Shown here: positions 1 through 9,565 of the stretch, in pieces
Layout: each line of letters starts with the position of its first letter
Numbering within the stretch: the first letter of the stretch is position 1
Assembly: GCA_035578155.1 (NCBI GenBank)
Contig: JAPWDM010000017.1
Location: 5,964,482 to 6,028,481, forward strand
DNA: 64,000 bases
Direction: 5' to 3'
Source: Brachynemurus nebulosus
Taxonomy: Eukaryota > Arthropoda > Insecta > Neuroptera > Myrmeleontidae
Made by a program: the position numbers and the translations under genes
The notes under the pieces: generated by a model
What the model saw: only the letters and a program-made list of their open reading frames with translations
The model's database searches: none
What the model was told of the DNA's origin: nothing

Positions 1-441
1 ATATTCTTCTATTACGGCTTTCTTTTCCCGCGCAGATACATCATCAAATATTATCAACGAATATGGTAAAGCATCGCTTGGTGGTATGACGTCATCATTA
101 TTGGAGAATGTAAAATAACCCAAATCTTTAACAGCTTCGGTGATTTGTTTTAGATATTTATATTTCGGTTGTTGTAGTGATTTGGAGTAGATGTATATGT
201 TTTCAAATGTCAATCCATTGGGGTGTTGTATGAGTGAAATAAGTAACGACGTCTTACCACATCCACTTGGGCCACAAATAATTGCTCTAATATTCTTTGG
301 TAATAACGGATCGTTTTTCTTAAAGTTGTTACTATCGTCCGATGAAAATTCAAAATTGTTTACCGGTAATTTTTCTTGCTGTTTAACGAATGAAGAGGAA
401 GAAGACATCGTTGGTGTTAATTGAATTAAGTTATTTTTCAT
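1..441 (-). CDS. Packaging ATPase (FtsK/HerA-type), partial, adintovirus/Polinton-like
   Basis: The minus strand is open from an ATG at 441 to the left window edge (147 codons), so the C-terminal part is missing. It carries a Walker A motif GPSGCGKT about 58 residues in and a Walker B-like LIIFDDV near residue 128, the layout of the FtsK/HerA-type ATPases that pump DNA into capsids of Polinton-lineage viruses. A second in-frame Met at 408 starts a Ser-rich stretch (MSSSSSF). Because a TATA box (TATAAAT, 477-471) and a likely initiator (A444) leave almost no leader before 441, the Met at 408 is the better start. The gene is divergent from the capsid-gene block at 528 onward. No lesion is visible in the part present. 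The family is inferred from motifs and neighbours. Confidence 0.8.
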   Translation of the reverse strand, partial: MKNNLIQLTPTMSSSSSFVKQQEKLPVNNFEFSSDDSNNFKKNDPLLPKNIRAIICGPSGCGKTSLLISLIQHPNGLTFENIYIYSKSLQQPKYKYLKQITEAVKDLGYFTFSNNDDVIPPSDALPYSLIIFDDVSAREKKAVIEEY

Positions 442-443
442 AC

Positions 444-477
444 TAATCAGTTAAGTTAGATTTCAAATATATTTATA
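444..477 (-). promoter_or_regulatory. TATA and initiator for the ATPase gene
   Basis: On the minus strand TATAAAT begins at 477 and a TTAGTA initiator-like site has its A at 444, about 33 bases downstream. This matches insect core-promoter spacing. Together with the plus-strand promoter next to it, this makes a compact divergent promoter. Confidence 0.45.
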
Positions 478-482
478 TTGTC

Positions 483-517
483 TATATATAGCTTAACATT
501 CATTTTCTAATCTCAGT
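483..517 (+). promoter_or_regulatory. TATA and initiator for the capsid-gene block
   Basis: TATATATAG lies at 483-491 and TCAGT at 513-517, putting the presumed start A (515) 32 bases from the TATA box and 13 bases before the ATG at 528. TATA plus TCAGT is the classical arthropod core promoter. The same 32-base spacing recurs at other virus-like genes in this window. Confidence 0.6.
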
Positions 518-527
518 TTTACTTAAA

Positions 528-851
528 ATGTCTGTGCGAAAACAACGAGCCGTCAGTTGTAAAAGGACAAGCGGTGTGAAAACAACTGGTCGCGGTCTAA
601 TAAATTCTGCAATAAATAAGGTACCATTTGAACTACATTTACCTGGCTACCAGTATTGTAGACCTGGAACTAAACTACGAGAACGGTTGTTGCGTGGTGA
701 CCCCGGTATCAACAAATTGGACGCTGCGTGCAAAGAACACGATATTGCCTATTCACAATTTAAAGACTTAAAAGATCAACATAAAGCCGATTTAATTTTG
801 GCTAATAAAGCGTGGGAACGAGTCAAATCATCAGACGCAAATTTTGGTTAA
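528..851 (+). CDS. Phospholipase A2 domain protein (parvovirus VP1-type), virus-derived
   Basis: This 107-residue basic protein has the secreted/viral PLA2 signature: a calcium-loop segment (YCRPGTKL, about residues 42-49) followed by LDAACKEHDIAY (about residues 64-75), which holds the catalytic His-Asp pair and the following Tyr. In parvovirus capsids and some adintoviruses such domains help the particle escape endosomes. The N terminus is rich in Lys/Arg. It is the first gene of a same-strand block (PLA2, core, protease, penton, capsid). The calcium loop has Arg where the family normally has Gly, which could weaken activity, so this may be a decaying copy although the frame is open. Confidence 0.8.
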   Translation: MSVRKQRAVSCKRTSGVKTTGRGLINSAINKVPFELHLPGYQYCRPGTKLRERLLRGDPGINKLDAACKEHDIAYSQFKDLKDQHKADLILANKAWERVKSSDANFG

Positions 852-881
852 CGAGCAGCTGCTTGGGCTGTAACAAACGCA

Positions 882-1366
882 ATGAAATCTAAAGTAAAAT
901 TGGGAATGGGTCATTCGAAAAAGAAAAAAATAAATAGAAAAGGAATAAAAATAATATTTGGTGCGGGAATTCGTAACATAAGAAGTATACTGAAGAAAAA
1001 CAAGCCGAAAACTCTTAAAGATTCAATCAAACTTGCACTGAAAGCCGCTAAAAATATTTTCAAGAAAAACAAGAATCAGTTTACATCACCTAGGATTATT
1101 CCACTTCCAAAAACTGGTGGAATTTTACCGTTTCTAGTTCCACTTTTTGCAGGTTTGTCCGCTGTTGGTTCGCTTGCTGGTGGCCCTGCTGGTGTTGCGA
1201 AAGCCAAATTAATACTTACAAAACAGCACAGAAACAGTTAGATGAAAATCAAAGACATAACAAGATGATGGAAGCGATCGCTCTTGGATCAAAATCTTGT
1301 ACTGGACTTTATTTGAAACCGTACAGAAGAGGATGGGGACTTTTTATCGAATCAAAAAACCACTAA
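882..1366 (+). pseudogene. Adenovirus pX-like core protein, frameshifted
   Basis: The ATG at 882 opens a Lys/Arg-rich protein with a hydrophobic Gly/Ala segment (about residues 86-112, PLPKTGGILPFL then LAGGPAGVAK). This resembles the DNA-condensing and membrane-interacting pX/pVI-like core proteins of adenoviruses and adintoviruses. The frame stops at 1239-1241, but the next part of the family pattern (AQKQLDENQ and a basic aromatic tail) continues in another frame from about 1226 to a stop at 1364-1366. A frameshift therefore lies at about 1203-1226. The gene sits between the PLA2 and protease genes, the usual place. I am confident about family and break, less about exact function. Confidence 0.7.
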
Positions 1367-1731
1367 GCAAGCTACCCAATAGACCGTTAACTGATCGCGA
1401 CATCTATCGGTTTGGAAACACACATTTACCAAATTTCCGTGGTGTATTTATGAGAGATGAATTGCTAAAGCGACCATGGAGAAATGAGTGTGGTGTTGTT
1501 AATTTAGATAGTTCATTTGGACCCGGACGTCATTGGGTAGCATACGCAAAAAGCGGCAAGAATGTGGAATATTTTGATAGTTATGGAAATTTACCACCAC
1601 CTACTGAAGTTGTGAAATATCTTCGTGGAAACAAAGTAAAATATAACTATAATGTTTATCAAAATTATAATGAGTTTAAGTATGGACATCTTTGTTTGGA
1701 ATTTTTATGTAACAAAAACAATTTCGCATAA
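1297..1731 (+). CDS. Adenain-like cysteine protease, catalytic Cys position replaced by Tyr
   Basis: The protein has the adenain-type order of active-site blocks: GRHWVAY (His, near residue 79), EYFDSYG (acidic residue, near 94), a Gln-containing stretch (VYQNYNEF), and GHLCLEFL near the C terminus. In this family the nucleophile is the Cys just before that Gly; here the codon is TAT, giving YGHLC, so the nucleophile appears lost by one base change. These proteases mature virion proteins. The frame overlaps the end of the core gene, and the true start is unclear: the conserved part begins about 20 residues in (LSKLPNRPLTD). The downstream Cys of GHLC is unlikely to substitute. Length (about 125-144 residues) is normal for Polinton-type proteases. 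Confidence 0.75.
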   Translation: MYWTLFETVQKRMGTFYRIKKPLSKLPNRPLTDRDIYRFGNTHLPNFRGVFMRDELLKRPWRNECGVVNLDSSFGPGRHWVAYAKSGKNVEYFDSYGNLPPPTEVVKYLRGNKVKYNYNVYQNYNEFKYGHLCLEFLCNKNNFA

Positions 1732-1781
1732 ATAAATATGATTGTAATGTCTAACCTAGTTTTATTTGTATCTTAAACATC

Positions 1782-2472
1782 ATGTCATTCACATTAACCT
1801 TAAGTGGAGACTCATCAGTATTAACTGCAGATTATTTTGCACCTATCGAATTACCTGGTGATTACGTTTGCGGACTGGTGAATTTCGAGACGTATAATTC
1901 TGTACCAAATGTAGATGAAACAAATAATTTGTTTCATTTTGGTGATAACGATGGAAATATACACATCATCGAGATACCTGTTGGTAATTATGACTTAGAA
2001 GATTTGGAAGCTTATATAGATGATATGTTAACAAGAAGTGGTAAGGCAAGTGTTACTGCGCTCGAATAACAACACATTGAAAAGTTCAATAAAATGTACG
2101 GAGACAATGCATTTCGATAAAAAACGAAGTATTGGATCGTTGTTAGGTTTTAATAAACGAAAATTGGAGAAGTATCACTATCATAATTCGGATAAGCCAA
2201 CAAACATTATGAAAGTCAATCTGGTACAAATTGAGACGAATATTACAACAAACAGCTACCTGAACAACATACAAGCGCATAATATATATTCATTTTCCAT
2301 ACAAGTTGAAGCTGAGTATAAAATAAGTGAGTCGCCGAGTACAATCATCTATATGCCCGTGAGCGTGCAACAGATAACATCTCTAGTGCTACGTATTGTG
2401 GATCAGGACGGTGATTTGATTAATTTTCGAGGCGAAACGGTAACGGTTAAATTACACTTAAAACCAGCATAA
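1782..2472 (+). pseudogene. Penton-like minor capsid protein, frameshifted
   Basis: Two overlapping open stretches, 1782-2069 and 2038-2472, lie in different frames and read as one protein of about 225 residues. The first begins MSFTLTLSGDSSVL and the second ends in a beta-rich segment (SVQQITSLVLRIVDQDG, GETVTVKLHL). Position between protease and capsid genes and the beta-rich composition fit the single-jelly-roll penton protein of the adintovirus/Polinton block; no motif proves it. The frame change falls around 2040-2069. The second stretch has its own Met by chance, so separate translation is unlikely. The alternative is a conserved minor virion protein of unknown fold. Confidence 0.55.
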
Positions 2473-2475
2473 GAA

Positions 2476-2655
2476 ATGTTGGTATTTAACGAAGAGAAAC
2501 CCGTACAATCAAACAGTTTACAACTTACCACCAATCTGAGCAGATCGTTGACAAGAAAGAGACCATTAACGTTAGCAAACGCAAATTATCTACAACAGTT
2601 GGGCTTGATTTTGAAAAAGAAGAAGAAGAAGAGCAAGAAGAGGAAAAATGAATAA
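2476..2655 (+). CDS. Short lysine-rich protein upstream of the capsid gene (59 aa)
   Basis: An ATG three bases after the penton stop opens 59 codons ending at 2655, overlapping the capsid ATG at 2648 by eight bases. The protein starts MLVFNEEKPV, has a central TRKRPLTLANANYLQQLGL and ends in a run of lysines (KKKKKKSKKRK). Tight packing (3-base gap before, 8-base overlap after) is strong evidence that it is a real gene of the block. The basic tail suggests DNA or capsid-interior binding, but the function is unknown. A fragment at 60349-60543 has a similar central pattern (basic run, then F/Y-L-x-x-L-G-L). Confidence 0.6.
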   Translation: MLVFNEEKPVQSNSLQLTTNLSRSLTRKRPLTLANANYLQQLGLILKKKKKKSKKRKNE

Positions 2656-3864
2656 TATTTTGAACATTAACACAGCTGTTAATTTTGATGAAAGCATTTC
2701 GAAACTAGAAGAGCATGCGTATTCACTGTTTTTGAATACTTTTGGTAACAACGACGAAATTAAAATTTGTATACAGAATCAAAATTTAACTTTATTACCA
2801 CACAAAAGTTATCTATACATAGAAGGACAGCTGTTGAAGAGTGATGGAACGGTTTCGGCTACAGCTGAGTTAAGCAATAACTCAATGGCCTACCTGTTTG
2901 AAGAAATGCGATATGAACTAAACGATGTGGAGATTGATCAATGTAAATACGTTGGTCCAACAACTACACTGCTGAATTATCTATCATTAAATAAAAATCA
3001 AGGTCAACAATTACAAAACGCGGGATGGTGTGGTCCAGATGAAAAAGTCAAAGTATCCGACAAAGGTTACTTTAACTTTTGTCTACCGTTGGATCGAGTG
3101 TTTGGTTTCGCTAACCATTATAAAAAAGTTATTATTAATGCAAAACATCAACTGATTATGATTCGCGCACGAACGGATCTTGACGCAATTGTTTCAACAA
3201 CGGATGACGTCACTTTCCATAAACACAAAATCCAATGGATGGTTCCGCTGAGTCGACTGTTTCTGATGAGTCGAAATTAAAGTTACTAGAAATTGTGGAA
3301 AATGGTCAAGATATACCAACCGCCTTTCGCACTTGGGATATGCACATACAACCAGCGATTCCAACCACGAAACACAACATTTGGACTGTGAAAACAACGA
3401 CTCAGCTGGAAAAACCGCGTTATATTATATTCGCGTTACAAACAGATCGACGTAATAAAAAAGAGAAAAACGCTAGCATTTTTGATCATTGCGACCTCTT
3501 TGATGTGAAGGTGTATTTGAATTCAGAAAGATATCCATACATAGATCTGAATTTAGATTTTGCAAATGATAAATACGCACTAGCATATCACATGTATTCA
3601 AAATTTCAAGAAGTATACAATGATTCGAAAAAAACGACGAATGAACCACTGTTAAATCGAAAAGAATACAAAAATATGGCCCCCATCATGTTTATCGATT
3701 GTTCTCATCAAAACGAATTTCTGAAAAGTGGATCGGTGGATATACGAATTGAATTTAAAACGTCAAAGGAAATACCAGAAAATACATCGGCATTTTGTTT
3801 ATTGTTACATGATCGTATAGTCCAATACAATCCATTGACGAACATCGTCTCAAAATATATATAA
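2648..3864 (+). pseudogene. Major capsid protein (double jelly-roll type), frameshifted
   Basis: Two open stretches, 2648-3280 and 3235-3864, in different frames together cover about 400 residues. The first has MRYELNDVEIDQ and the second TWTVKTTTQLEKPRYIIFALQTDR-like text (WTVKTTTQLEKPRYIIFALQ) and FKTSKEIPENTSAF near its end. Size, position and beta-rich content fit the double-jelly-roll major capsid protein that forms the icosahedral shell in adintoviruses and Polintons. The frame changes between about 3235 and 3280, so no full-length capsid protein can be made by ordinary translation. It is the largest gene of the block. Identification rests on gene order and overall character. Confidence 0.7.
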
Positions 3865-3894
3865 AAGCCATAGTCGACTTCAAAGCCAATCATT
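3856..3894 (+). promoter_or_regulatory. TATA and initiator ahead of the 3936 gene
   Basis: TATATATAAAAG covers 3856-3867, overlapping the capsid-gene end, and a TCATT initiator has its A at 3892, 32 bases from the T at 3860. This suggests the 3936 gene has its own transcript. Confidence 0.4.
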
Positions 3895-3935
3895 CTTACT
3901 TCAGGCCTTGCATCAACAGCAGCAGCATCACTACA

Positions 3936-4445
3936 ATGACCGACGTAGCGATTGTTGATTTCCAAAGCTTTCAAAATACAACGAAAGCAACTTATTATAT
4001 AAAAGAACTGGCTATACTGAAGTTTGATTCTGGTAAAAATTATTACAATGACGACTACGTACTACAACATTATACTTTTAAACCACCATTTTCGTTCTGT
4101 TATTTGAGTGGAAAAGATCAGCAAACCGCTCGATGGTCACGAAAACACCATCACGGATTTTCCTGGATGGATGGTCACATCGACTACGATCAGTTGCGAT
4201 ATATTTTATTGGATTCTTTGCATTCAACTAGAATCATCTATGTCAAGGGTGGAGAGAAAGTTAAATGTCTTAAGCAACTACTACCATCAATGTGCATCAT
4301 CAATCTTGAAGAAGTGCTAAACTATCCAAAGCTACAGACCATGGTGACAACTTACAACAGCCCTCGGTGTGGAAGTCATTTATCTGGACATTGTGCATTA
4401 CAAAACGTTATATCTACGTACAAACACTATTGTTATAATATGTAA
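3936..4445 (+). CDS. Conserved protein of unknown function, virus-associated
   Basis: The 169-residue frame is intact. Recognisable blocks, shared with the copy at 60707-61210, are an N-terminal VDFQ, YIKE, RW-x(4)-HHG-x-x-W-x-x-G-x-I-x-Y, IIYVKGGEK, INLEE, and a C-terminal C-x2-H-x4-C-x-L-x-N. The N-terminal acidic residue and the terminal His/Cys block faintly recall an RNase H-fold (DnaQ-like) exonuclease, but the metal-binding set is not complete, so I do not assign it. It follows the capsid gene on the same strand with its own TATA box. An AATAAA lies about 55 bases after the stop. Confidence 0.6.
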   Translation: MTDVAIVDFQSFQNTTKATYYIKELAILKFDSGKNYYNDDYVLQHYTFKPPFSFCYLSGKDQQTARWSRKHHHGFSWMDGHIDYDQLRYILLDSLHSTRIIYVKGGEKVKCLKQLLPSMCIINLEEVLNYPKLQTMVTTYNSPRCGSHLSGHCALQNVISTYKHYCYNM

Positions 4446-4753
4446 CTGAATATTGTGCATTGAAAAATGTTACATCTATGTACATCTGTTATAATTTTAA
4501 TAAAAATAATTTTAAAAAAAAAAAAAATAAAATTATTTTTGGGGAATAGGGGTATACATAAACAAATAAAAAAATATATATATTTTTCAAAATATTTATT
4601 AACAAACAATATAAAATAACAACCAATTTTTAATTATGATCAACATACATAATTATATTATTCTATTAAGTTTTGTGGAGATTTGGATATTCATTTTTGT
4701 TGAATCTCTTTGATAGAATCATTCCATTGGTTTCGTTAACAATTCCACTTCAT
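4446..4753. other. Convergent 3' intergenic region
   Basis: This AT-rich gap separates the convergent 3936 and 5167 genes. AATAAA occurs on the plus strand near 4498-4503, followed by an A-rich run at 4513-4527, and AT-rich polyadenylation-like sequence is also present on the minus strand. I see no gene. Confidence 0.4.
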
Positions 4754-5167
4754 TTAAACGCTACAAGAAGGATCATAGTGTGCAGAATTGTAATATTCCA
4801 TTAAGTTAATTTCCCTGAATTCTATCGAGAAGGTTTTTCCTACAACGCCGGTGTTGACAACAGCCATGTTGGGTGAGTTTTTCAACCATTCAAATTTTTG
4901 GGTCTCCATATTGTCGAATCTCATCGGTAGTGATACATATCCATTTTCCAACTCCAGAACAGTTTTCATTTTCGTCGGATCAAATTTTGACTGTAATTTC
5001 CTAATTCTGACAATTTTATACAGCTTGTTAATAACCATGTCACACATTTTTATCCACGGTTTCACCTTCCCGGTTTCATTCAATTGCCTCAGCAATTCCA
5101 TAGTAACGCCACGATCTTGCTGAGGGACAGCAGCAGCAACAGCAGCTTCGTAAGTATTGAATTCCAT
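4754..5167 (-). CDS. Hypothetical protein, 137 aa, convergent with the viral block
   Basis: I do not recognise this protein. It begins MEFNTYEAAVAAAVPQQ, has a basic middle (KLYKIVRIRKLQSKF) and ends YYNSAHYDPSCSV. No membrane segment, signal peptide or zinc motif is visible. Support for a real gene: 137 uninterrupted codons in AT-rich DNA, a TATATAAA box at 5304 on the same strand, and placement tail-to-tail with the 3936 gene at the edge of the viral block, where such elements keep accessory genes. It could be a virus accessory gene or captured host sequence. Confidence 0.5.
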   Translation of the reverse strand: MEFNTYEAAVAAAVPQQDRGVTMELLRQLNETGKVKPWIKMCDMVINKLYKIVRIRKLQSKFDPTKMKTVLELENGYVSLPMRFDNMETQKFEWLKNSPNMAVVNTGVVGKTFSIEFREINLMEYYNSAHYDPSCSV

Positions 5168-5271
5168 TTTTCACAGCAACAATTAAATTTTTCACAACAA
5201 TTAAACAGCAACAATTAAAATTTTCACAACAATTAAACTGATAACTACAACTGATGAGTTTTGGAGATAAC

Positions 5272-5304
5272 TATAAAATTTGTAAGTAATTAAGAGTTTA
5301 TATA
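5272..5304 (-). promoter_or_regulatory. TATA box for the 5167 gene
   Basis: On the minus strand TATATAAA starts at 5304, and an ATAGTT initiator-like site has its A at 5272, 32 bases downstream. A TCAGT also occurs further down at 5254-5250. This supports transcription of the hypothetical gene. Confidence 0.4.
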
Positions 5305-6180
5305 GAGAAAAGTCACGTTATTTAGACATGTGATCACAAAACAAGAATTTTCCAGTAATTGTTCTAGAAAATCATGTGGTCGAGTTACACCTAGCCTACA
5401 TAACCAAGGTAAAATGATGCAATCGAACAATTTTTCTCTTCATATGACCATGGAAATTTTTCTTAGAAGTAAGAAAACAACATTAATCGTTTATGCATAT
5501 ATGAATTTATAATTAGTTGGAAAATTTTCTATCAGCACACTCACATATCACATGATCAACCAACTATCAGGCGCTCGTGTGTAGAATACCTACCACATTT
5601 AATGCATACATTGTTAACACGTGCCGTAGAGCAACGGTTAACATCACCGCGTCGTAAGCAAAAAGACCCGAGATCGAGTCCATCAACCGACAGCATTTTA
5701 TTTAATCTGAACACCATTACTGAAAAATATAGGCAATGTACACAACACCTCGAAAATTCAAACATTATCGGACCATATATCACCAAAATGATGATGATGT
5801 AATCATCAAAATTTAGGCGTGGGTGGGTCATTTTCAAAAATTTGAATAACCACCAAAATTACAAAGTCAAAAAATACCAAAATTAGGGTCCATAGGACCA
5901 ATTGTAAAAATTGCCAAAATAAAGATCAATGACTCCAAGGTCAACGGGCCAATCGCCAAAACTTGAAAAACCACCAAAACCAAAATTAAAGGTCAAAAAC
6001 CCCCAAAATTTGGCCCGGGCCAATTGCCAAAAATTTGAATAATTAATTAGCTCATTTGCATACAAAATTCACATCGCCAGGTGTCCCCATACCTACTAGT
6101 GTATTCGGAATTTCCTTAAATTTATCACCGTGTCCATCATTGATTAAATCGCCAAAATTTGTATCATTTATAAATAATAA
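5305..6180. repeat. Non-coding stretch with degenerate CCAAAATT-rich repeats
   Basis: No convincing gene is visible. From about 5790 to 6175 the motif GCCAAAATT or ACCAAAATT recurs about every 20-40 bases in degenerate form. This looks like a decayed tandem repeat between the viral block and the pogo-type pseudogene. I could not recognise the viral element's terminal repeat here. Confidence 0.35.
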
Positions 6181-6260
6181 GTAAGTACAATTTTTTTCAT
6201 TAACAAAACTATGATTAAGATTTTCTTTTATTAAATTTTTGCTTTTTATTTCTTTTAGAT

Positions 6261-6860
6261 ATGAGAAATTATAAACGTAAAACCGAAAGGGGGCTTATAC
6301 CAATCGAAAAATTTAATGATGTCGCAAGAACAATAATTTTTGGGAACAAAGGTATAAATGTTGCTTCAAAGAAATTTAATATTAAACGCACGACATTAAC
6401 ATGTTATATAATTAAATTAAAAGCGTATAAAAATAAGGAAACGCAAGATTTACCGACGATGGGCTATAAAAAACCCAGACAAGTGTTTTCTAAAGACCAG
6501 GAAATTTCATTAAAAGATTATTAACTACAAAAATGGCTTTGATATTTTATGGATTTGACTCCAAAAGATGTTCGTCAGCTTGCTTATGAGTGTGCTGAAA
6601 AATTTAATATTAAAATGCCTGAAACATTCAAACTTAATAAAATAGCTGGCAAAGAGTGGCTTTCTAGTTTTCTAAAAAGGAATCGAGAATTATCAATTAG
6701 GAAACCAAAACCAACAAGTATCGGACGAGCGACATGGTTTAATGTTGAAAATGTAAAACCATTTTTCACACAATTAGCTGAAGTTATGTATAAATATAAA
6801 TTTATAGCATCAAAATTAATTTGGAATATCGATGAAACTGGTACTTCTACGGTAGGGTAA
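6261..6860 (+). pseudogene. Pogo/Tigger-type transposase, truncated
   Basis: The frame reads an N-terminal psq-type helix-turn-helix (IPIEKFNDVARTIIFG to NIKRTTLTCYI), then a CENP-B-type DNA-binding domain (FNIKMPETF, KEWLSSFLKRN, then RKPKPTS), then the start of the DDE domain, IWNIDETGTSTV, whose Asp is the first catalytic residue. Two in-frame stops (6522-6524 and 6540-6542) interrupt it, and it ends at a TAA at 6858-6860 where unrelated sequence begins, so the rest of the DDE domain is absent. A GTAAGT near 6181 and TTTTAG just before 6260 suggest a small intron upstream. It is a dead Tc1/mariner-superfamily transposase. Confidence 0.8.
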
Positions 6861-7577
6861 ACCGGGGTTATTTGACCAATGAAATTTATAAGAGGTAATT
6901 TGAGCTACGATAAATATAAATATAAAAACTTAAATATATATTAATAAATAAGAATTGTAAAATAATTGTTGAGGAAAAATTATTAATAATTGTATAATAA
7001 AGTTTTTTAATAATGTATATATTATTTTCCAAATAAAAATTATAAAATTGAAAATAATGTTTTATTAAATATTATTTACCCTTTATTCACTAACAAATAT
7101 ATTAAGAAATATAAAGTATTATTGTTATATTATTATACAACATCTAAAACTTCTGAATATAAAGAATATATTGGATGGATAATTAATAGGATAGATTGGA
7201 TGTGGAAAGTATATTTAGAGGTAAATATGAAATAAAAAATACCCCTGTCGCAGCATTCTGCATAACATAGCGAATTTTCTAAGAACAACCTACGTCAGTT
7301 CAAAAATACACTACAAATGAGGAGTGGCAAACAGCTTTCTCGTACTTGTCATTGACTTTTATCCAATTTATCAAGTGATTTTGTGCTTAAGTTGCATCTT
7401 ATCTTAAATTTCTTGTCTTATAATATTATATTAACGTCAAATTTGAAACAGGAAAAATCGTAGAATAACTTTAAGACAAAGATAGATTGAATTGCTTCTT
7501 AACTGTGATAATGGTCATATTGATCAAAATATATCATAAGAGTTTCAACAATATATAAAAGCAAAATTTGGTAAAGT
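6861..7577. other. AT-rich non-coding DNA
   Basis: No gene is visible. It begins with GGGTAAACCGGGGTTA-type sequence at the point where the pogo frame is cut, probably the end of another inserted element, and contains one copy of the 123-bp repeat listed separately. Confidence 0.4.
7117..7239 (+). repeat. 123-bp repeat, copy 1
   Basis: This stretch is nearly identical to 12191-12313 in the same orientation; I noticed one mismatch (TGGATGTGG against TGGATATGG). The second copy lies about 30 bases beyond the 28S 3' end, so the unit may come from rDNA spacer. Confidence 0.75.
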
Positions 7578-8365
7578 AATAGTATATTACGTGATTGAGG
7601 TTGTAAGTTGCATATTACACACGAGCGAAAAAGTTGCGCAAGAGCCGCCCAGCGGCGAGTACGTAATTGCGCGAGTATGTAATATGCCTTACAACCGAGT
7701 TACGTACTATACTTTATCTACGACTAACATGAAATTCACAATAAACGATAGAAAATTTGATACAAATCTACAAATACAATACATTAAAATTATGTATTCA
7801 GCGAAGTAAGAACATACAAAATTTAACATGGGAAATAATTGTTGGGATCAGAGTATGCTTGTTTTTTATGGCTATAATTTTTATATAGGTATCCATAGTT
7901 ATTAAAATTTTCTTTAATTGCAAAAAAATAAATTTGAATACAAAACAACAGGTGTCCAATTTTCTACTAAGCAGTACTATTTGTTAATAAATATTTCAAC
8001 ATTAGATTAAGATTTATTTATAGTTATCTCAATAAATATACTGGTATTATCTTTTAATTACTTTTAAACATTATTTTGACGCGATATTATTTCAAGTTTT
8101 GCTAAATATTTAATAATAATAAAATAAAGTACCCTTTGATCACAACAAATTTTTTTGTGTTAAAATTTATATGTTCTTAGTTGCTTGAAACACCCTGTAT
8201 AATATATAATATAAGAATTAATAAAAGTGTAGTAGGGGTTTATATTTTAAGTATAGGTGCGTGTAAAGGGCCATTTTTTGTACAGCTGGATATATGGCTG
8301 TATGTAAAATGCAGCTTTCTTAAATAGTCTTTTGTACAATAAACAAGCAATTTCATGGTAGTCGT
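7578..8365 (+). repeat. Dispersed repeat with foldback end, copy 1
   Basis: A long imperfect hairpin covers about 7578-7715: AGTATATTACGTGATTGAGG at the left pairs with the GTTACGTACTATACT side, around a GC-rich centre (CCGCCCAGCGGCG). Related sequence continues to about 8365 and recurs, diverged and shortened, at 9766-10165. The short ORF at 7591-7809 is read through the hairpin and is not supported as a gene. Confidence 0.55.
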
Positions 8366-9369
8366 AGATAAAATGTTTTATTTAGCTATAAGAATAAAAA
8401 AAACTGTAAATTTTAATTTTTAGCAATTATTTGATAGTTTGAAGCATCAAATTAATAACGTCTCTTGGCAATGACAAAATTCCCCAGGGATGAATCGCGG
8501 AACTAACGTATAACAGACAATTTTCACGCAACTGAGTGGAGGGCCGAACTTAGAGGGGGCCAGAGAGCAAAATTTAAAAATTAAAAAAATATCGCTGCGC
8601 CAAAATATTTAATTTGGTGTTTTTCTCGGGGAAGGCGCCAACAGCAAAGTTTGCCCCCCCCCGCCCGTAATAACTGTAGCCTAACTGAGTGTTATAATAA
8701 CAGTCTTATACAATTTTTATATAAATTATGTGTATAATTACGTGATTTAAAGTGTCGATATTTTACGCTACTGAAATTTAATTCTTTGGTACTATCACAC
8801 AGCATTCTACTTTTATTAAAGGACTTCACCCTGAAGAAAAGGTTTTGCAATAATTTTTTACAATTTTGGAAATGTCGTAACAACTAAATTGCTGCAAAAC
8901 TGTACAAAACAATCAAATAATATTAAACCTGTACTGTCAGAAACACAGAACATACACAATGTGAGCTTGTCTCTCTATACTAGCGAAACTAGCGTCGCCA
9001 AAAATCCCCACTAATCCCCACTCACATGCTATATACATACTCAGAGTTTGTGTTTGTATATGTGTATAGTGGGTATTAATATGTGTCATCGCTGCTATAT
9101 GCCTGCTGCAAATATACATATAATATGTACTGTGGATCTACTGTATATATCAATCTGATAACAATGACCCAACAGTCACCAACAATCCATATTAGTCTTG
9201 CAGGAGCTTGTGCACGACTGAATTACTCAAGCTGTGATAGACCAACAAACAACTCCAAACAACCCACATAATTTTGTTTTTACTTTGCTTCTATATTATT
9301 ATGTTCTGTGGTTAGAAAGTATATGTTATGGTATACGTTAGTTTTGCAAACTTCCATAAGAGAAATTTA
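8366..9369. other. Non-coding, no recognised feature
   Basis: Short frames only. A GC-richer patch near 8530-8660 (GGGCCGAAC, GGGGCC, GGCGCC, then a C run) resembles transposon-end sequence, but I found no matching partner. Confidence 0.3.
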
Positions 9370-9565
9370 GTGCCGATGCACACATCCGTTTTTTTACCGC
9401 AGCGTGCACGTAGCAGCACCGAAAAATGTGATGCACACATACGGTTTTTGCACGGTGCGGCGCCGCAGCCGTTTAAAGTACATTGAGTTAGATTGTGTGA
9501 TGCACACATACTTGCGGTGCCGTGCGGCGCCGCTGCGGTAAAAAAACGGATGTGTGCATCGGCAC
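9370..9565. mobile_element. MITE with 35-bp perfect inverted repeats (PIF/Harbinger-like)
   Basis: The 196-bp element starts GTGCCGATGCACACAT and ends with its exact complement; the two ends match over 35 bases. It is flanked by TTA on both sides (9367-9369 and 9566-9568), the 3-bp target duplication typical of PIF/Harbinger elements. The motif GATGCACACATA recurs internally. It has no coding capacity of its own. Confidence 0.8.

Noticed and set aside
191..424. 77-codon plus-strand frame
   Set aside because: It is antisense to the packaging ATPase, whose Walker motifs are on the other strand.
5556..5837. 93-codon minus frame with several Cys residues
   Set aside because: Cys spacing does not form a recognisable zinc motif, and the frame enters a degenerate repeat.
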